Made by a program: the position numbers and the translations under genes
In this document: positions 54,573 through 63,081 of the stretch, in pieces
Layout of the letters: every line of letters begins with the position of its first letter
How positions within the stretch are numbered: the stretch's first letter is position 1
DNA from: Streptomyces sp. Edi2
Lineage (GTDB): Bacteria; Actinomycetota; Actinomycetes; Streptomycetales; Streptomycetaceae
NCBI RefSeq assembly: GCF_040253635.1
Contig: NZ_JBEJGX010000003.1
Span: 6,721,501 to 6,785,500 of the forward strand
DNA: 64,000 nt
Reading direction: 5' to 3'
Notes under the pieces: model-generated
Told to the model about the DNA's origin: nothing
Database searches by the model: none
What the model saw: the letters and a program-made list of their open reading frames with translations, nothing else

Positions 54573-57279
54573 CAAGCGGCTGATCGAAGACGTCATACCG
54601 ATCGACGTCATCAGCCGCACCAGCGCCAGCGAGAAGGTGGGCGGCCGGGTCGGCCACCCTGCGTCGCTCCATCTTTGGTGGGCTCGCCGACCGCTCGCGG
54701 CCTCCCGCGCCGCTGTCTACGCTGCCCTGGCGCCAGCGGAAGGGCGCACGCGCACGCTGGAGCAGGAATCGGACTTCTTCGATGCGCTGTGCACATGGGG
54801 CGGCAACGACCAAGCCATCCGTACAGCGCGAAGCGAGGTTCTCGCTGCAAGCCCTGACGGCCCGCCAAAGGTTGTCGACCTCTTCTCAGGCGGGGGCGCA
54901 ATACCGCTAGAGGCGCTGCGGCTGGGATGCCAGGTCACAGCCAATGAACTGAACCCGGTGGCTCACCTCATCGAGCGCATGCTCTTGGAGTTTCCGCAGA
55001 GCTACCCCGGGCTCGCCGACGACGTACGCAAGTGGGGCCAGACCTGGCTCGACTCAGCCTGGAGTGACCTGGCTCCTTTCTATCCGCCTGTCGACGGCGG
55101 CACGGGCCAGCAGGCGTTCCACGCCGACGACGAGACTGAGCAACGTCTTCCCCTGGCGTACCTGTGGACACGCACGGTGCGTTGCCCTAACCCTGCCACC
55201 CCCGAACACGACGCCCACCTTGTGCGCCAGACCTGGCTCGGCCGGAAGAAGAACCGGCTCGTCGCCCTCAAGCCCGTGGTCGACCGGAAGTCGCTGTCGC
55301 TGCGCTATGAGGTGGTTCAGGCAGCGACCGAGGCCGATCTCGGGTTCGACCCTGCCGAAGGATCCCGGGGCGGTGAAGTGGCGTGCCGTATCTGCGGTGC
55401 CACGGTCACGGGCCAGTACGTCAAAGCGGAAGCCCGCGCCGGCCGTATGGGGACAGCGCCCCTTGCGGCCCTCGCAGCCAAGCCAAACCGCCGTGGACGC
55501 GACTACCTTGCTGTTGGCGACTATGAGCTCCCGGATGACGCGCAGTGCCAGAAGGCCCTTGAGAAGCTGAAGGACGAGCTGAAGGTCGATCCGCTCAATG
55601 AGCCCCTTCCCGGCACCATGCGCATTACCGGCGGAACGTGCATGGTCTACGGGTTCTCTCAGTACAGCGACCTGTTCACGCCACGACAGTTGCTCGCGCT
55701 GAGCACCCTGGCTGCTGGCATTCGTACCGTGTACGACAAGGCATGCGCCGAGGACATGGATCCCGGACGTGCGGCTGCTATGGCTACCGCGTTCGCCATG
55801 GCTTTGAACAGGGTCGCAGACCGGCTGTCGAACCTGTGCCGCCTTGACACGAAGAATGAGGGCGGAACGAATACTTTCGCCCGTCAGGCGCTGCCGATGG
55901 TGTGGGACTTTTATGAGGCTAACCCGTTCGCAGGGGCCTCTGGGGATGTGCGTAAGTACCTCAAGGAGACCGCTGACCTCATCGAGAGGCAGTCGAGTCT
56001 CCCGAATGCTGCTACCTGCGTGCGAGGGTCCGCCGCTTCTCTTCCACTTCCTGACGACTCGCAGGACGCGGTCATCACGGACCCGCCCTACTACGACAAC
56101 ATCTCGTACGCGGACCTCTCTGACTTCTTCTACGTGTGGCTGAAGCGGTCGGTCGGATTCCTCTACCCCACGCACCTTGGTGGAGAGCTGACGCCGAAGA
56201 AGAAGGAGGCAGTAGTCGCTGCCTACCGTCATGCCGGCAACAAGGAGGAGGCACGCCGGCATTACGAAGACCTCATGGAGCGTGCGTTCACCGAAGCCCA
56301 TCGGGTGCTCAAGCCAGGTGCACCGCTCGTCTGTGTCTACGCGCACAAGACCACCTCGGGGTGGTCCAGCCTGGTCGAATCCCTCAGGAACGCAGGCTTC
56401 ACCATAACCGAGGCATGGCCCCTGGACACCGAGATGCCGGAGAGAGCTGTCGGCCGAGGTACAGCCAGCCTGGCTTCCTCCATCTTTCTCGTCGCACGCA
56501 AGCGCAGACCCGACGCCGGAGTGGGCAGCGAGGCCGACGTCATGGCTGAGCTCGACCAGATCATCGCGGAACGCCGCACGCGCCTGGAGAAGCTCGGCAT
56601 CACAGGAGCAGACCTGGTCATTGCCACCGTCGGGGCTGGCCTCCGCGCCTTGACCCGGTACGAGCGTGTCGAGCAGGACAACGGCGAGCTGCTGCCCGCC
56701 GAGACGTTCCTGGAGATGGTCCAGAGCCGGGTCCTCGACGAGATCGTCGAGGGCTTGGCCGGCACGGACCCCGTCACCCGCTACTACCTGGCGGCTCAGT
56801 TCTCGTACGGGTACGCAGCCGTTCCGTTCGACGAGGCCAACAACCTTGCTCGGATGGCCGGAGCCAACCTCGACGGATCCGGTGGCCTGACGGCTGGCCC
56901 CAATCCGCTCGTTTCCAAGGTCAAATCCACCGTTGTTCTCAGAGACTTCGAAGAACGCGGGGACGATCCGCGCCTGGGCGAGCCGAACACCGAAGCCAGT
57001 GGGACACTGCCGCTCTACGAGATCGAGTCGTCAGTCGCGCCGCCCCTCATTGACGTTGCCCATGCTGTCCTTTGGCGCGCCGAGCACCGTCCAGCTGCGA
57101 TTCCCTCCTACCTGTTGTCGGTGAACGTCGACGTCGACGCCGTTCGCCAGGTAATCCAGACCTTGGCAGGCCGGGCCTTGCGTTCCAGCTCTAGCGAGTC
57201 GAGGAGCCGAGAGGCGAGCGCAGCGGAGCGTCTGCTGGCGTCGTGGAGGACGATCACCGGGGAACGAGGACTGGTCTGA
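54556..57279 (+). CDS. DUF1156 adenine-type DNA methyltransferase (Hma-like operon, methylase)
   Basis: A 907-residue protein. The N-terminus (KRLIEDVIPIDVISRTSASE, GHPASLHLWWARRPLAASRA) is the DUF1156 signature. The SAM motif is VDLFSGGGAIPLEALRLG (D108) and the catalytic amino-methyltransferase motif is D509-PPYYDN, as in N6-adenine or N4-cytosine enzymes. A zinc-ribbon-like CRICGATVTG lies near residue 280. The GTG at 54556 sits inside the helicase 3' end. The product probably marks self DNA so that the helicase and ATPase act on unmodified phage DNA; this is inferred from related systems. Confidence 0.9.
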   Translation: MRDSSDKRLIEDVIPIDVISRTSASEKVGGRVGHPASLHLWWARRPLAASRAAVYAALAPAEGRTRTLEQESDFFDALCTWGGNDQAIRTARSEVLAASPDGPPKVVDLFSGGGAIPLEALRLGCQVTANELNPVAHLIERMLLEFPQSYPGLADDVRKWGQTWLDSAWSDLAPFYPPVDGGTGQQAFHADDETEQRLPLAYLWTRTVRCPNPATPEHDAHLVRQTWLGRKKNRLVALKPVVDRKSLSLRYEVVQAATEADLGFDPAEGSRGGEVACRICGATVTGQYVKAEARAGRMGTAPLAALAAKPNRRGRDYLAVGDYELPDDAQCQKALEKLKDELKVDPLNEPLPGTMRITGGTCMVYGFSQYSDLFTPRQLLALSTLAAGIRTVYDKACAEDMDPGRAAAMATAFAMALNRVADRLSNLCRLDTKNEGGTNTFARQALPMVWDFYEANPFAGASGDVRKYLKETADLIERQSSLPNAATCVRGSAASLPLPDDSQDAVITDPPYYDNISYADLSDFFYVWLKRSVGFLYPTHLGGELTPKKKEAVVAAYRHAGNKEEARRHYEDLMERAFTEAHRVLKPGAPLVCVYAHKTTSGWSSLVESLRNAGFTITEAWPLDTEMPERAVGRGTASLASSIFLVARKRRPDAGVGSEADVMAELDQIIAERRTRLEKLGITGADLVIATVGAGLRALTRYERVEQDNGELLPAETFLEMVQSRVLDEIVEGLAGTDPVTRYYLAAQFSYGYAAVPFDEANNLARMAGANLDGSGGLTAGPNPLVSKVKSTVVLRDFEERGDDPRLGEPNTEASGTLPLYEIESSVAPPLIDVAHAVLWRAEHRPAAIPSYLLSVNVDVDAVRQVIQTLAGRALRSSSSESRSREASAAERLLASWRTITGERGLV

Positions 57280-57324
57280 GGTGTTGACCATCCACAACGT
57301 TGAAGTACAGGGGGTTGGAACGCA

Positions 57325-60135
57325 GTGAGTTCGAGCTATCGGCTGTCGTCCTGGACAGAGGTCGCACGTCCGCACGAGGATGTGGCGGCTGGCGTCCTCG
57401 ACATGGGGACGTACGCAGCCAACCTCTCCGGGGTCTTCCGAGGCCGGAAAGGTATCTCACCCGTCTACGCAGATGCCGGTAGGTTCTATCAGGCGACGTA
57501 CCTCACCGAGAAGATGCGAGAGCTGCTCACGGACGTCGTGAGTGTTCTGGCCGGAGGAACCGGCTCTCACGTGTTGCAGCTCCGGACCCCCTTCGGTGGC
57601 GGTAAGACCCACAGCCTTGTCGCGCTCCTCCACTTGGTTCGCAACCGTGCCGCCTCCCTGGCTGCTTGTCCCGAGTTGAAGGACATTGCTGACCCGGGGG
57701 ACGTGCGGGTCGCTGTGTTGTCTGGTGAGGAACTGGACGCGCTCACTCCGATGACGGCCACGGGAATCGAGACGCACACCCTGTGGGGAGAGTTCGCAGC
57801 GCAACTCGGGCGCTACGAACTCGTGAAACAGCACGATCTCGCTGGTGCCGCCCCGGGCGGCGATGTGCTGCGGCAGGTTATTGGTGACAGCCCGACCCTC
57901 ATCCTCCTTGACGAAGTCTTGATCTATGTCGAGAAGGCCATGGTCGTTTCGAAGGGAGAATCGAACGCTGGCCGTCAAGCCATGCTGTTCCTTCAGTCCC
58001 TGACAGAAGTGGTCAGCGCACAGCCCAATGCAGCCATGGTCTACAGCCTTCAGGCCAGCGTCGGTGAGGCCGTGGGTGCCGAGGGGCTTCTCAGCGACTT
58101 GGACAAGCTCGTCGCGAGAGTGGATGCCAAGCGCGAGCCTGTCGCTGGCGACGAGGTGCTCCGCGTTGTGCAGCGGCGGCTCTTCGCGGAACTCGGCGAC
58201 GAGACCGTCCATCAGGAGGTCGCACGCTCCTATTCCGACCTGCTTCGGAAACAGCTACTGGCTACAGCGGAAACTGGTGACGCGCGACGAGAAGCCGATG
58301 CAGCGGCCGACTCCCTGGAGGGGCGGATCCTGGCTGCGTATCCCTTCCACCCCGAACTGCTGGACCTCATGTACCACCGATGGGGGTCTCTGGTCTCGTA
58401 CCAACGCACCCGCGGTGCCCTGCAGTTCCTGGCAGCAGTCGTCCATGCCCTGTGGCGGTCGGGGGCGCAAAGCCCACTTGTAGGCCCCGGCGATGTTGAC
58501 TTCAGCGATGAGTCAACTCGTGGTGCATTCTTCTCCCAGGTCGGTGAACGGGAGCGATACGCATCGGTTCTGGCCAGCGATGTGACGTCGGACGGTGCGG
58601 GATGCGCGACCGTAGACCGGACCCTCGGGGCAGATAGCCCGATGCTCGCGCAGCTCCGAATAGGAACTCGTGTGGCCTCCGCCATCATGCTGTACAGCTT
58701 CGGGGCGCGTGAGGGCGAAGACCGAGGTGTCCTCGAAACGGATCTCGTCCGAAGCGTCCTGGTTCCCGGGTTGACTCGAAACGTGGTCGTTTCCGCGTTG
58801 CGCGACCTTCGTGAGGAGGAGCTCTACCTCCACTACACGGGACGCCGGTACCGCTTCGAGCCAACTCCCAACCTGACGAAACTCGTACGCGACGAGGGCA
58901 CCAAGCTCAGCTCCAAAGAAGTGCTCGCCGAGGTTCGAGGCGACCTTGAGAAGCAACTGCAGGGCAACAAGGGAGTGGCTCTGTGGCCAGAAGCACCGGG
59001 CGGCATCGCTGACGAACGGCCCTTCTTCACAGTTGCCTACCTGCATCCGGACTGGTCCGAAGACCGTGATCCTCAAGCAAAGTTCATTGAACAGGTAGGC
59101 AAGGGAAGCCCACGGCGCTATCGCAACGGACTGGCCCTGGTCCTCCCGGATAAAGGCCAGTTCGACCTTGCCCGCCATGCTGTAAGGCTGCGTTTGGCTG
59201 CTGAAACACTCCTGGCGAAAGCCAGGCAGTACAACTTCGGCCCCGAGCAAATCGAGGAACTCAGGGAGAAGGCCGGCAACGCGCGACGAGATGGCTCCGC
59301 CGCTATCAGCGCCGCATACAGCACGGTGACCATCCCGACGCGGTCGCGGGCGGGGGACACGCCATACGTGCTTGAGTCCGCAGACCTGCGCACGATGCTC
59401 GCGGCTGGCCGCGCCCTTCACGAACGCGTGGTGGAAGCCCTCAGTCAGCGTGTATTCAGCTCCATCACCCCTGCGAAGCTTGTTGCCCTGGCCGGCCTGG
59501 GGCCGGACCGGAAAGCCGTCACGTGTGGCGACCTAGTGGACTGGTTTTACAGCTACTACGACTTCACCAAGCTGTGGGGCAAGAAGGCCATCGCCTCCGC
59601 CATAGCGAAGGCTGTCTCGGAGTCCGAACTCGGCTACGTGGTTGGCGTAATCCGAGAGGATGCAGAGATCGCTCCTCGTGATGCACGCCAAGTTCGTTTC
59701 GGTGATCGGCTGCCGGCCGATGAAATCGACCTTTCGGACGACGCAGCCATCCTGTGGCGTGACTACGCGCAGAAATATGTCCAGGCGGCTGCGGAACCAA
59801 CTGCTCAGCAACCCGAATCCAGAGCTGAGGCCCGACCTCAGCCCACCCCTTCAGCGCAGCCCGCCAAACCGCAAGGGGGTACGCAAGGCGGCGGTGGTCC
59901 GGCAACCGGAGTCCAGAGTGATGTAGTGCGAGTGGCCGACGTCAGAGCCACCATTGAACGATCTGGTGTCTTCAACCTCAACCGGGCCCTTTCCTGGCTG
60001 AGGGGCGAGGTAGGCCCCGTTCGCATTGAGATCAGCATTCACGCCGAGGGCGAGTTCGATCGAGGTTCCTTCCGTAACGGGTTCCTGGAGCCCCTCGAAG
60101 AAGCCACGGAGGATCTCGACATCAACACGCAGTAA
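57325..60135 (+). CDS. DUF499 ATPase (Hma-like operon, ATPase)
   Basis: A 936-residue DUF499 protein. Walker A is TPFGGGKTHSLVALLH (K94), Walker B is LILLDEVLIYVEKAM (D196, E197), and a sensor-like MVYSLQAS follows. A Pro/Gln-rich linker at about residues 820-870 precedes a C-terminal domain of about 70 residues (EISIHAEGEFDRGSF). DUF499 proteins occur with DUF1156 methylases in anti-phage loci. The GTG at 57325 lies 45 bp after the methylase stop. A hairpin terminator closes the operon. Confidence 0.88.
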   Translation: MSSSYRLSSWTEVARPHEDVAAGVLDMGTYAANLSGVFRGRKGISPVYADAGRFYQATYLTEKMRELLTDVVSVLAGGTGSHVLQLRTPFGGGKTHSLVALLHLVRNRAASLAACPELKDIADPGDVRVAVLSGEELDALTPMTATGIETHTLWGEFAAQLGRYELVKQHDLAGAAPGGDVLRQVIGDSPTLILLDEVLIYVEKAMVVSKGESNAGRQAMLFLQSLTEVVSAQPNAAMVYSLQASVGEAVGAEGLLSDLDKLVARVDAKREPVAGDEVLRVVQRRLFAELGDETVHQEVARSYSDLLRKQLLATAETGDARREADAAADSLEGRILAAYPFHPELLDLMYHRWGSLVSYQRTRGALQFLAAVVHALWRSGAQSPLVGPGDVDFSDESTRGAFFSQVGERERYASVLASDVTSDGAGCATVDRTLGADSPMLAQLRIGTRVASAIMLYSFGAREGEDRGVLETDLVRSVLVPGLTRNVVVSALRDLREEELYLHYTGRRYRFEPTPNLTKLVRDEGTKLSSKEVLAEVRGDLEKQLQGNKGVALWPEAPGGIADERPFFTVAYLHPDWSEDRDPQAKFIEQVGKGSPRRYRNGLALVLPDKGQFDLARHAVRLRLAAETLLAKARQYNFGPEQIEELREKAGNARRDGSAAISAAYSTVTIPTRSRAGDTPYVLESADLRTMLAAGRALHERVVEALSQRVFSSITPAKLVALAGLGPDRKAVTCGDLVDWFYSYYDFTKLWGKKAIASAIAKAVSESELGYVVGVIREDAEIAPRDARQVRFGDRLPADEIDLSDDAAILWRDYAQKYVQAAAEPTAQQPESRAEARPQPTPSAQPAKPQGGTQGGGGPATGVQSDVVRVADVRATIERSGVFNLNRALSWLRGEVGPVRIEISIHAEGEFDRGSFRNGFLEPLEEATEDLDINTQ

Positions 60136-60172
60136 TGCAAGGTCTTTCGTCTCCCACGGATAGTGCAGGCAT

Positions 60173-60198
60173 GCAGCGCGGGCTTTCGCCCGCGCTGC
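60173..60198 (+). terminator. Terminator of the helicase-methylase-ATPase operon
   Basis: A perfect 11-bp stem (GCAGCGCGGGC / GCCCGCGCTGC) with a TTTC loop lies 38 bp after the DUF499 stop. Confidence 0.85.
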
Positions 60199-60536
60199 GG
60201 ACGGTTGACCTCTGAACCGAGATGTTGGATTGGTGAGACTCGCACAGGTGGCATGTGGGCCTCATGTTGTTCAGCGGCCGGGACCGGACTCGCTTTCCCC
60301 AGAACCCCAGCAGCACGTCTGTGGCGTGGAATGGCGCGACAGCTTGGCGACACGAAATGGAGCGTCTCATCTGGGGGTTGGGCGCATGCCATGCGCAAGC
60401 TTAGGCGTAGGCCGTAGTGAACACGCTGGGCGCTATGTGTGGATGAAGCTACGTGGGCCTGCTGTGGTTTGCCTAGTCCAGATGCCGGTGGTTACTGACC
60501 GTGTGGGAGCGCGGGCGCGGGAGGGGTGGAGGAAGC
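60199..60536. other. Intergenic region before the ATPase/HNH pair
   Basis: 338 bp without a credible gene; open frames here lack an RBS and family content. It should hold the promoter of the ATPase/HNH operon. I see no repeat or structured RNA. Confidence 0.45.
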
Positions 60537-62099
60537 GTGCAGTTCACAGTTGTGGAACGGGGCGAGCGGCAACCGAAGGACCTGCGGTCGCACGCGCTGC
60601 TTGTACGAGACCGGTGGAACGACTTCGGCTTCGTGACCATGTTCCATCTAGTGATCTACGACGAGGCCGGCCGTCGGCACGGGATTGGTGAGGTGAAGAT
60701 CGGCGAGTTCGGGATGCAGGGAGGGCAGGAGCAGACGCTGAAGCGCCCCGGCCGCATGGTGCGAGTACCTGGAGAGTTCGAAGAGCTCGGGGAACGTCAC
60801 TTTTCCCTGGGGCAAGACGACTCGTACTATGAGCGCCTGCGGCAGCTTGGAGATGTTGTTCGTGTTCCGGTGCTGTCCGCTTTGAAGGACATGGCCTTCA
60901 GGGAGAGCATCTTCGATCGTGCACAGCACGAGCAAGTAACGCGCGAGTCCCTCATGCGTTTCTTGAAGCCGAGTGCAGTCGAGGAGCAATTCCGCCGAAT
61001 TGCCCAGGGGGGTGCCCGAGTCTCAGGCTTCGAGGTGGCATACGAGGCGCCTGTTCCTGTGGGAGGTGGAGGCAAGTCGCTGGTCCTGCAGTTCGGCGTG
61101 ATGCCGAACTCGCGGCCTTCCACGAACATCCATGTGTTGATCGGCCGCAACAGCGTCGGCAAGTCCTTCTTGCTGAATAGTCTGGCCCGGGCTGTCGCCA
61201 ATCACGAAGCTGATCAGCGCGAGGTGGGTCGCATTGTCGAGAGCGCGCGGGGCGCCCGCAGTTCCTTCGCGAATCTGGTTAGCGTGACTTTCAGTGCCTT
61301 CGATGAGTTCCCGCTCATCAGCGAGGACGAGGTCGCCATCTCCTACGCCTATGTCGGGCTAAAAATTCCTTCAACTAGCTCTCGCCAGCCGCGCGTCAAG
61401 ACTCCCAGCCAGCTAATGGGCGACTTCGCAGATAGCGTGGAGGCTTGTTTGACTGGGGAGCGCGCAGACCGATGGGCCAATGCTCTGCGGACCTTGCAGT
61501 ATGCGAGCATTGGCTTCCTCGACGAGCGCTGGGTGGAGGAATTCCAGTCCACGCAGAGCGCGAGCGCCCGCCGACGCAAGGCTCGGCAGCTGTTCGCAAG
61601 TCTCAGCTCGGGGCACAAGGTTGTCTTGCTGACGATGACCCGTCTCGTGGAACACGTCACTGAGCGGTCGCTGGTCGTTATAGACGAGCCTGAGTCCCAT
61701 CTGCACCCGCCCCTGCTGGCTGCATTCATCCGCGCTCTTTCTGATCTGCTCACCGACCGTAATGGGCTGGCGGTCCTTGCCACCCACTCGCCCGTCGTCC
61801 TCCAGGAGGTTCCCGCGTCGTGCGTGTGGAAGCTGCGGCGCTACGGAAACCAGTTGGTCGCCGACCAGCCGACTGTCGAGACGTTTGGTGAAAACGTCGG
61901 AGTCCTCACCCACGAGGTGTTCGGGCTTGAGGTGACGGACTCTGGATTTCACCGTGACCTGAAGGCTGCTGTGCGGCAGGGGCTTTCGTACGAGAACGTA
62001 CTTGGGCGTTTCGACGGGCAGTTGGGCGGCGAGGCGAAGGCCATCGTCCGGTCTCTCATCACTATCCGGGATTCAGACGAGGTGGAGGGTCAGGTCTGA
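60537..62099 (+). CDS. AAA/ABC-type ATPase, PtuA-like (Septu-like pair)
   Basis: A 520-residue AAA_21/OLD-group ATPase. Walker A is VLIGRNSVGKSFLLNSLAR (K209), the ABC-like signature region is LSSGHKVVLLTMTRLVEH, Walker B is LVVIDEPESHLHPPLL (D383, E384), and the switch His is in LATHSPVV. The N-terminal 170 residues (TMFHLVIYDEAGRRHGIGEV) are not a standard domain. The GTG at 60537 has GGAGG upstream. Its stop and the next start overlap (TGATG). With an HNH partner this resembles Septu PtuA; other ATPase-HNH systems are possible. Confidence 0.85.
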   Translation: MQFTVVERGERQPKDLRSHALLVRDRWNDFGFVTMFHLVIYDEAGRRHGIGEVKIGEFGMQGGQEQTLKRPGRMVRVPGEFEELGERHFSLGQDDSYYERLRQLGDVVRVPVLSALKDMAFRESIFDRAQHEQVTRESLMRFLKPSAVEEQFRRIAQGGARVSGFEVAYEAPVPVGGGGKSLVLQFGVMPNSRPSTNIHVLIGRNSVGKSFLLNSLARAVANHEADQREVGRIVESARGARSSFANLVSVTFSAFDEFPLISEDEVAISYAYVGLKIPSTSSRQPRVKTPSQLMGDFADSVEACLTGERADRWANALRTLQYASIGFLDERWVEEFQSTQSASARRRKARQLFASLSSGHKVVLLTMTRLVEHVTERSLVVIDEPESHLHPPLLAAFIRALSDLLTDRNGLAVLATHSPVVLQEVPASCVWKLRRYGNQLVADQPTVETFGENVGVLTHEVFGLEVTDSGFHRDLKAAVRQGLSYENVLGRFDGQLGGEAKAIVRSLITIRDSDEVEGQV

Positions 62100-62929
62100 T
62101 GTGGTCTCTGCCCGCGCCGGCTCTCTCCCCGCGCACTGTTTATTCGCTGTGCATCAGCAAGTCTTTGCCGAAGACCAAGGCGCGTCTGCATGCCTTGGAA
62201 GAGGATGTGGTAAACGCTGCTGACCGTTTTGAAGCCGCAGCTGCCGTGGCAGCTCTCCATACACTGGGTGACCTCAAGACCAAGCCCTGCGATAAGGCCG
62301 TCCGAAAAGAGCTGAGGAACAACTACACGCAGCGCATGTCGAGCAAGAAGCACCCGGCGAGGGTGCACTACGACCAGCTGAGGAACGTCCCTTCTGGTCG
62401 TTGCCCTCTGTGCGGCCACCGTGATGTGGAGACGCTCGACCATCAGTTGCCGAAGGCGGACTACCCCCTGCTCGCAGTGGTGCCGACCAACCTGGTCCCC
62501 GCTTGTCGCAGTTGTAACACGCTGAAGAGTGATACCGGCCCGGAGAGCGCAGGCAAACAGACGCTCCATCCCTATTTCGATGACATCGGCGACGAGCAGT
62601 GGCTCTTTGCCCGAGTACATGAAGTAGTGCCAGCCGCGGTCACGTTCTTCGTGACGCCGCCGAAGACCTGGGACAGTGTTCTGACAACTCGGGTGCGATG
62701 GCATTTCAAAGTGTTCAACCTCGCAGAGCTCTACGCAGCCCAGGCTGCCCGAGAGATGGGCGATCTCCGGTACGTACTGAAACGCAAGGCCCCGTCCGTG
62801 ATCGGTGATCATCTCAAGGACGAAGCTGAGGGCCGAGCCGAGAGATCCCCTAACCACTGGAGGACCGCCATGTTCCAGGCGCTGGCCAGCAGTTCCTGGT
62901 ACATCGGAGGTGGCTTCGCGCTGGAGTAG
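62099..62929 (+). CDS. HNH endonuclease, PtuB-like (Septu-like pair)
   Basis: A 276-residue protein. The HNH core is CPLCGHRDVETLDHQLPKAD (C102, C105, D114-H115), then VVPTNLVPACRSCNTLKSD with the second CxxC pair and the conserved N. A helical N-terminal region of about 90 residues precedes it. The ATG at 62099 overlaps the ATPase stop by one base. In Septu, PtuB is the nuclease controlled by the PtuA ATPase. The assignment rests on domain pairing and size. Confidence 0.85.
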   Translation: MWSLPAPALSPRTVYSLCISKSLPKTKARLHALEEDVVNAADRFEAAAAVAALHTLGDLKTKPCDKAVRKELRNNYTQRMSSKKHPARVHYDQLRNVPSGRCPLCGHRDVETLDHQLPKADYPLLAVVPTNLVPACRSCNTLKSDTGPESAGKQTLHPYFDDIGDEQWLFARVHEVVPAAVTFFVTPPKTWDSVLTTRVRWHFKVFNLAELYAAQAAREMGDLRYVLKRKAPSVIGDHLKDEAEGRAERSPNHWRTAMFQALASSSWYIGGGFALE

Positions 62930-63081
62930 TGGCTGGTCGTCCCGACCAGCAGGAGTGGATTAGGCAGACGGTTGGCAAGCTGCGTTGGTCACGCCTCAAC
63001 GTAACCATCTTGGGCACTGCTTGTAGAGCGGAGCCGGGGCCTCGGTCATCAGTCACGCGCCACGTGACGATTGCCGTGATG

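Noticed and set aside
51069..60135. DISARM system
   Set aside because: The helicase resembles DrmD, but DrmA/DrmB and the phospholipase-like DrmC are missing, and the DUF499 ATPase fits an Hma-like set better.
60163..60691. Short plus-strand frames between the two defence operons
   Set aside because: No RBS or conserved content, and they overlap a strong terminator and the start of the ATPase gene.
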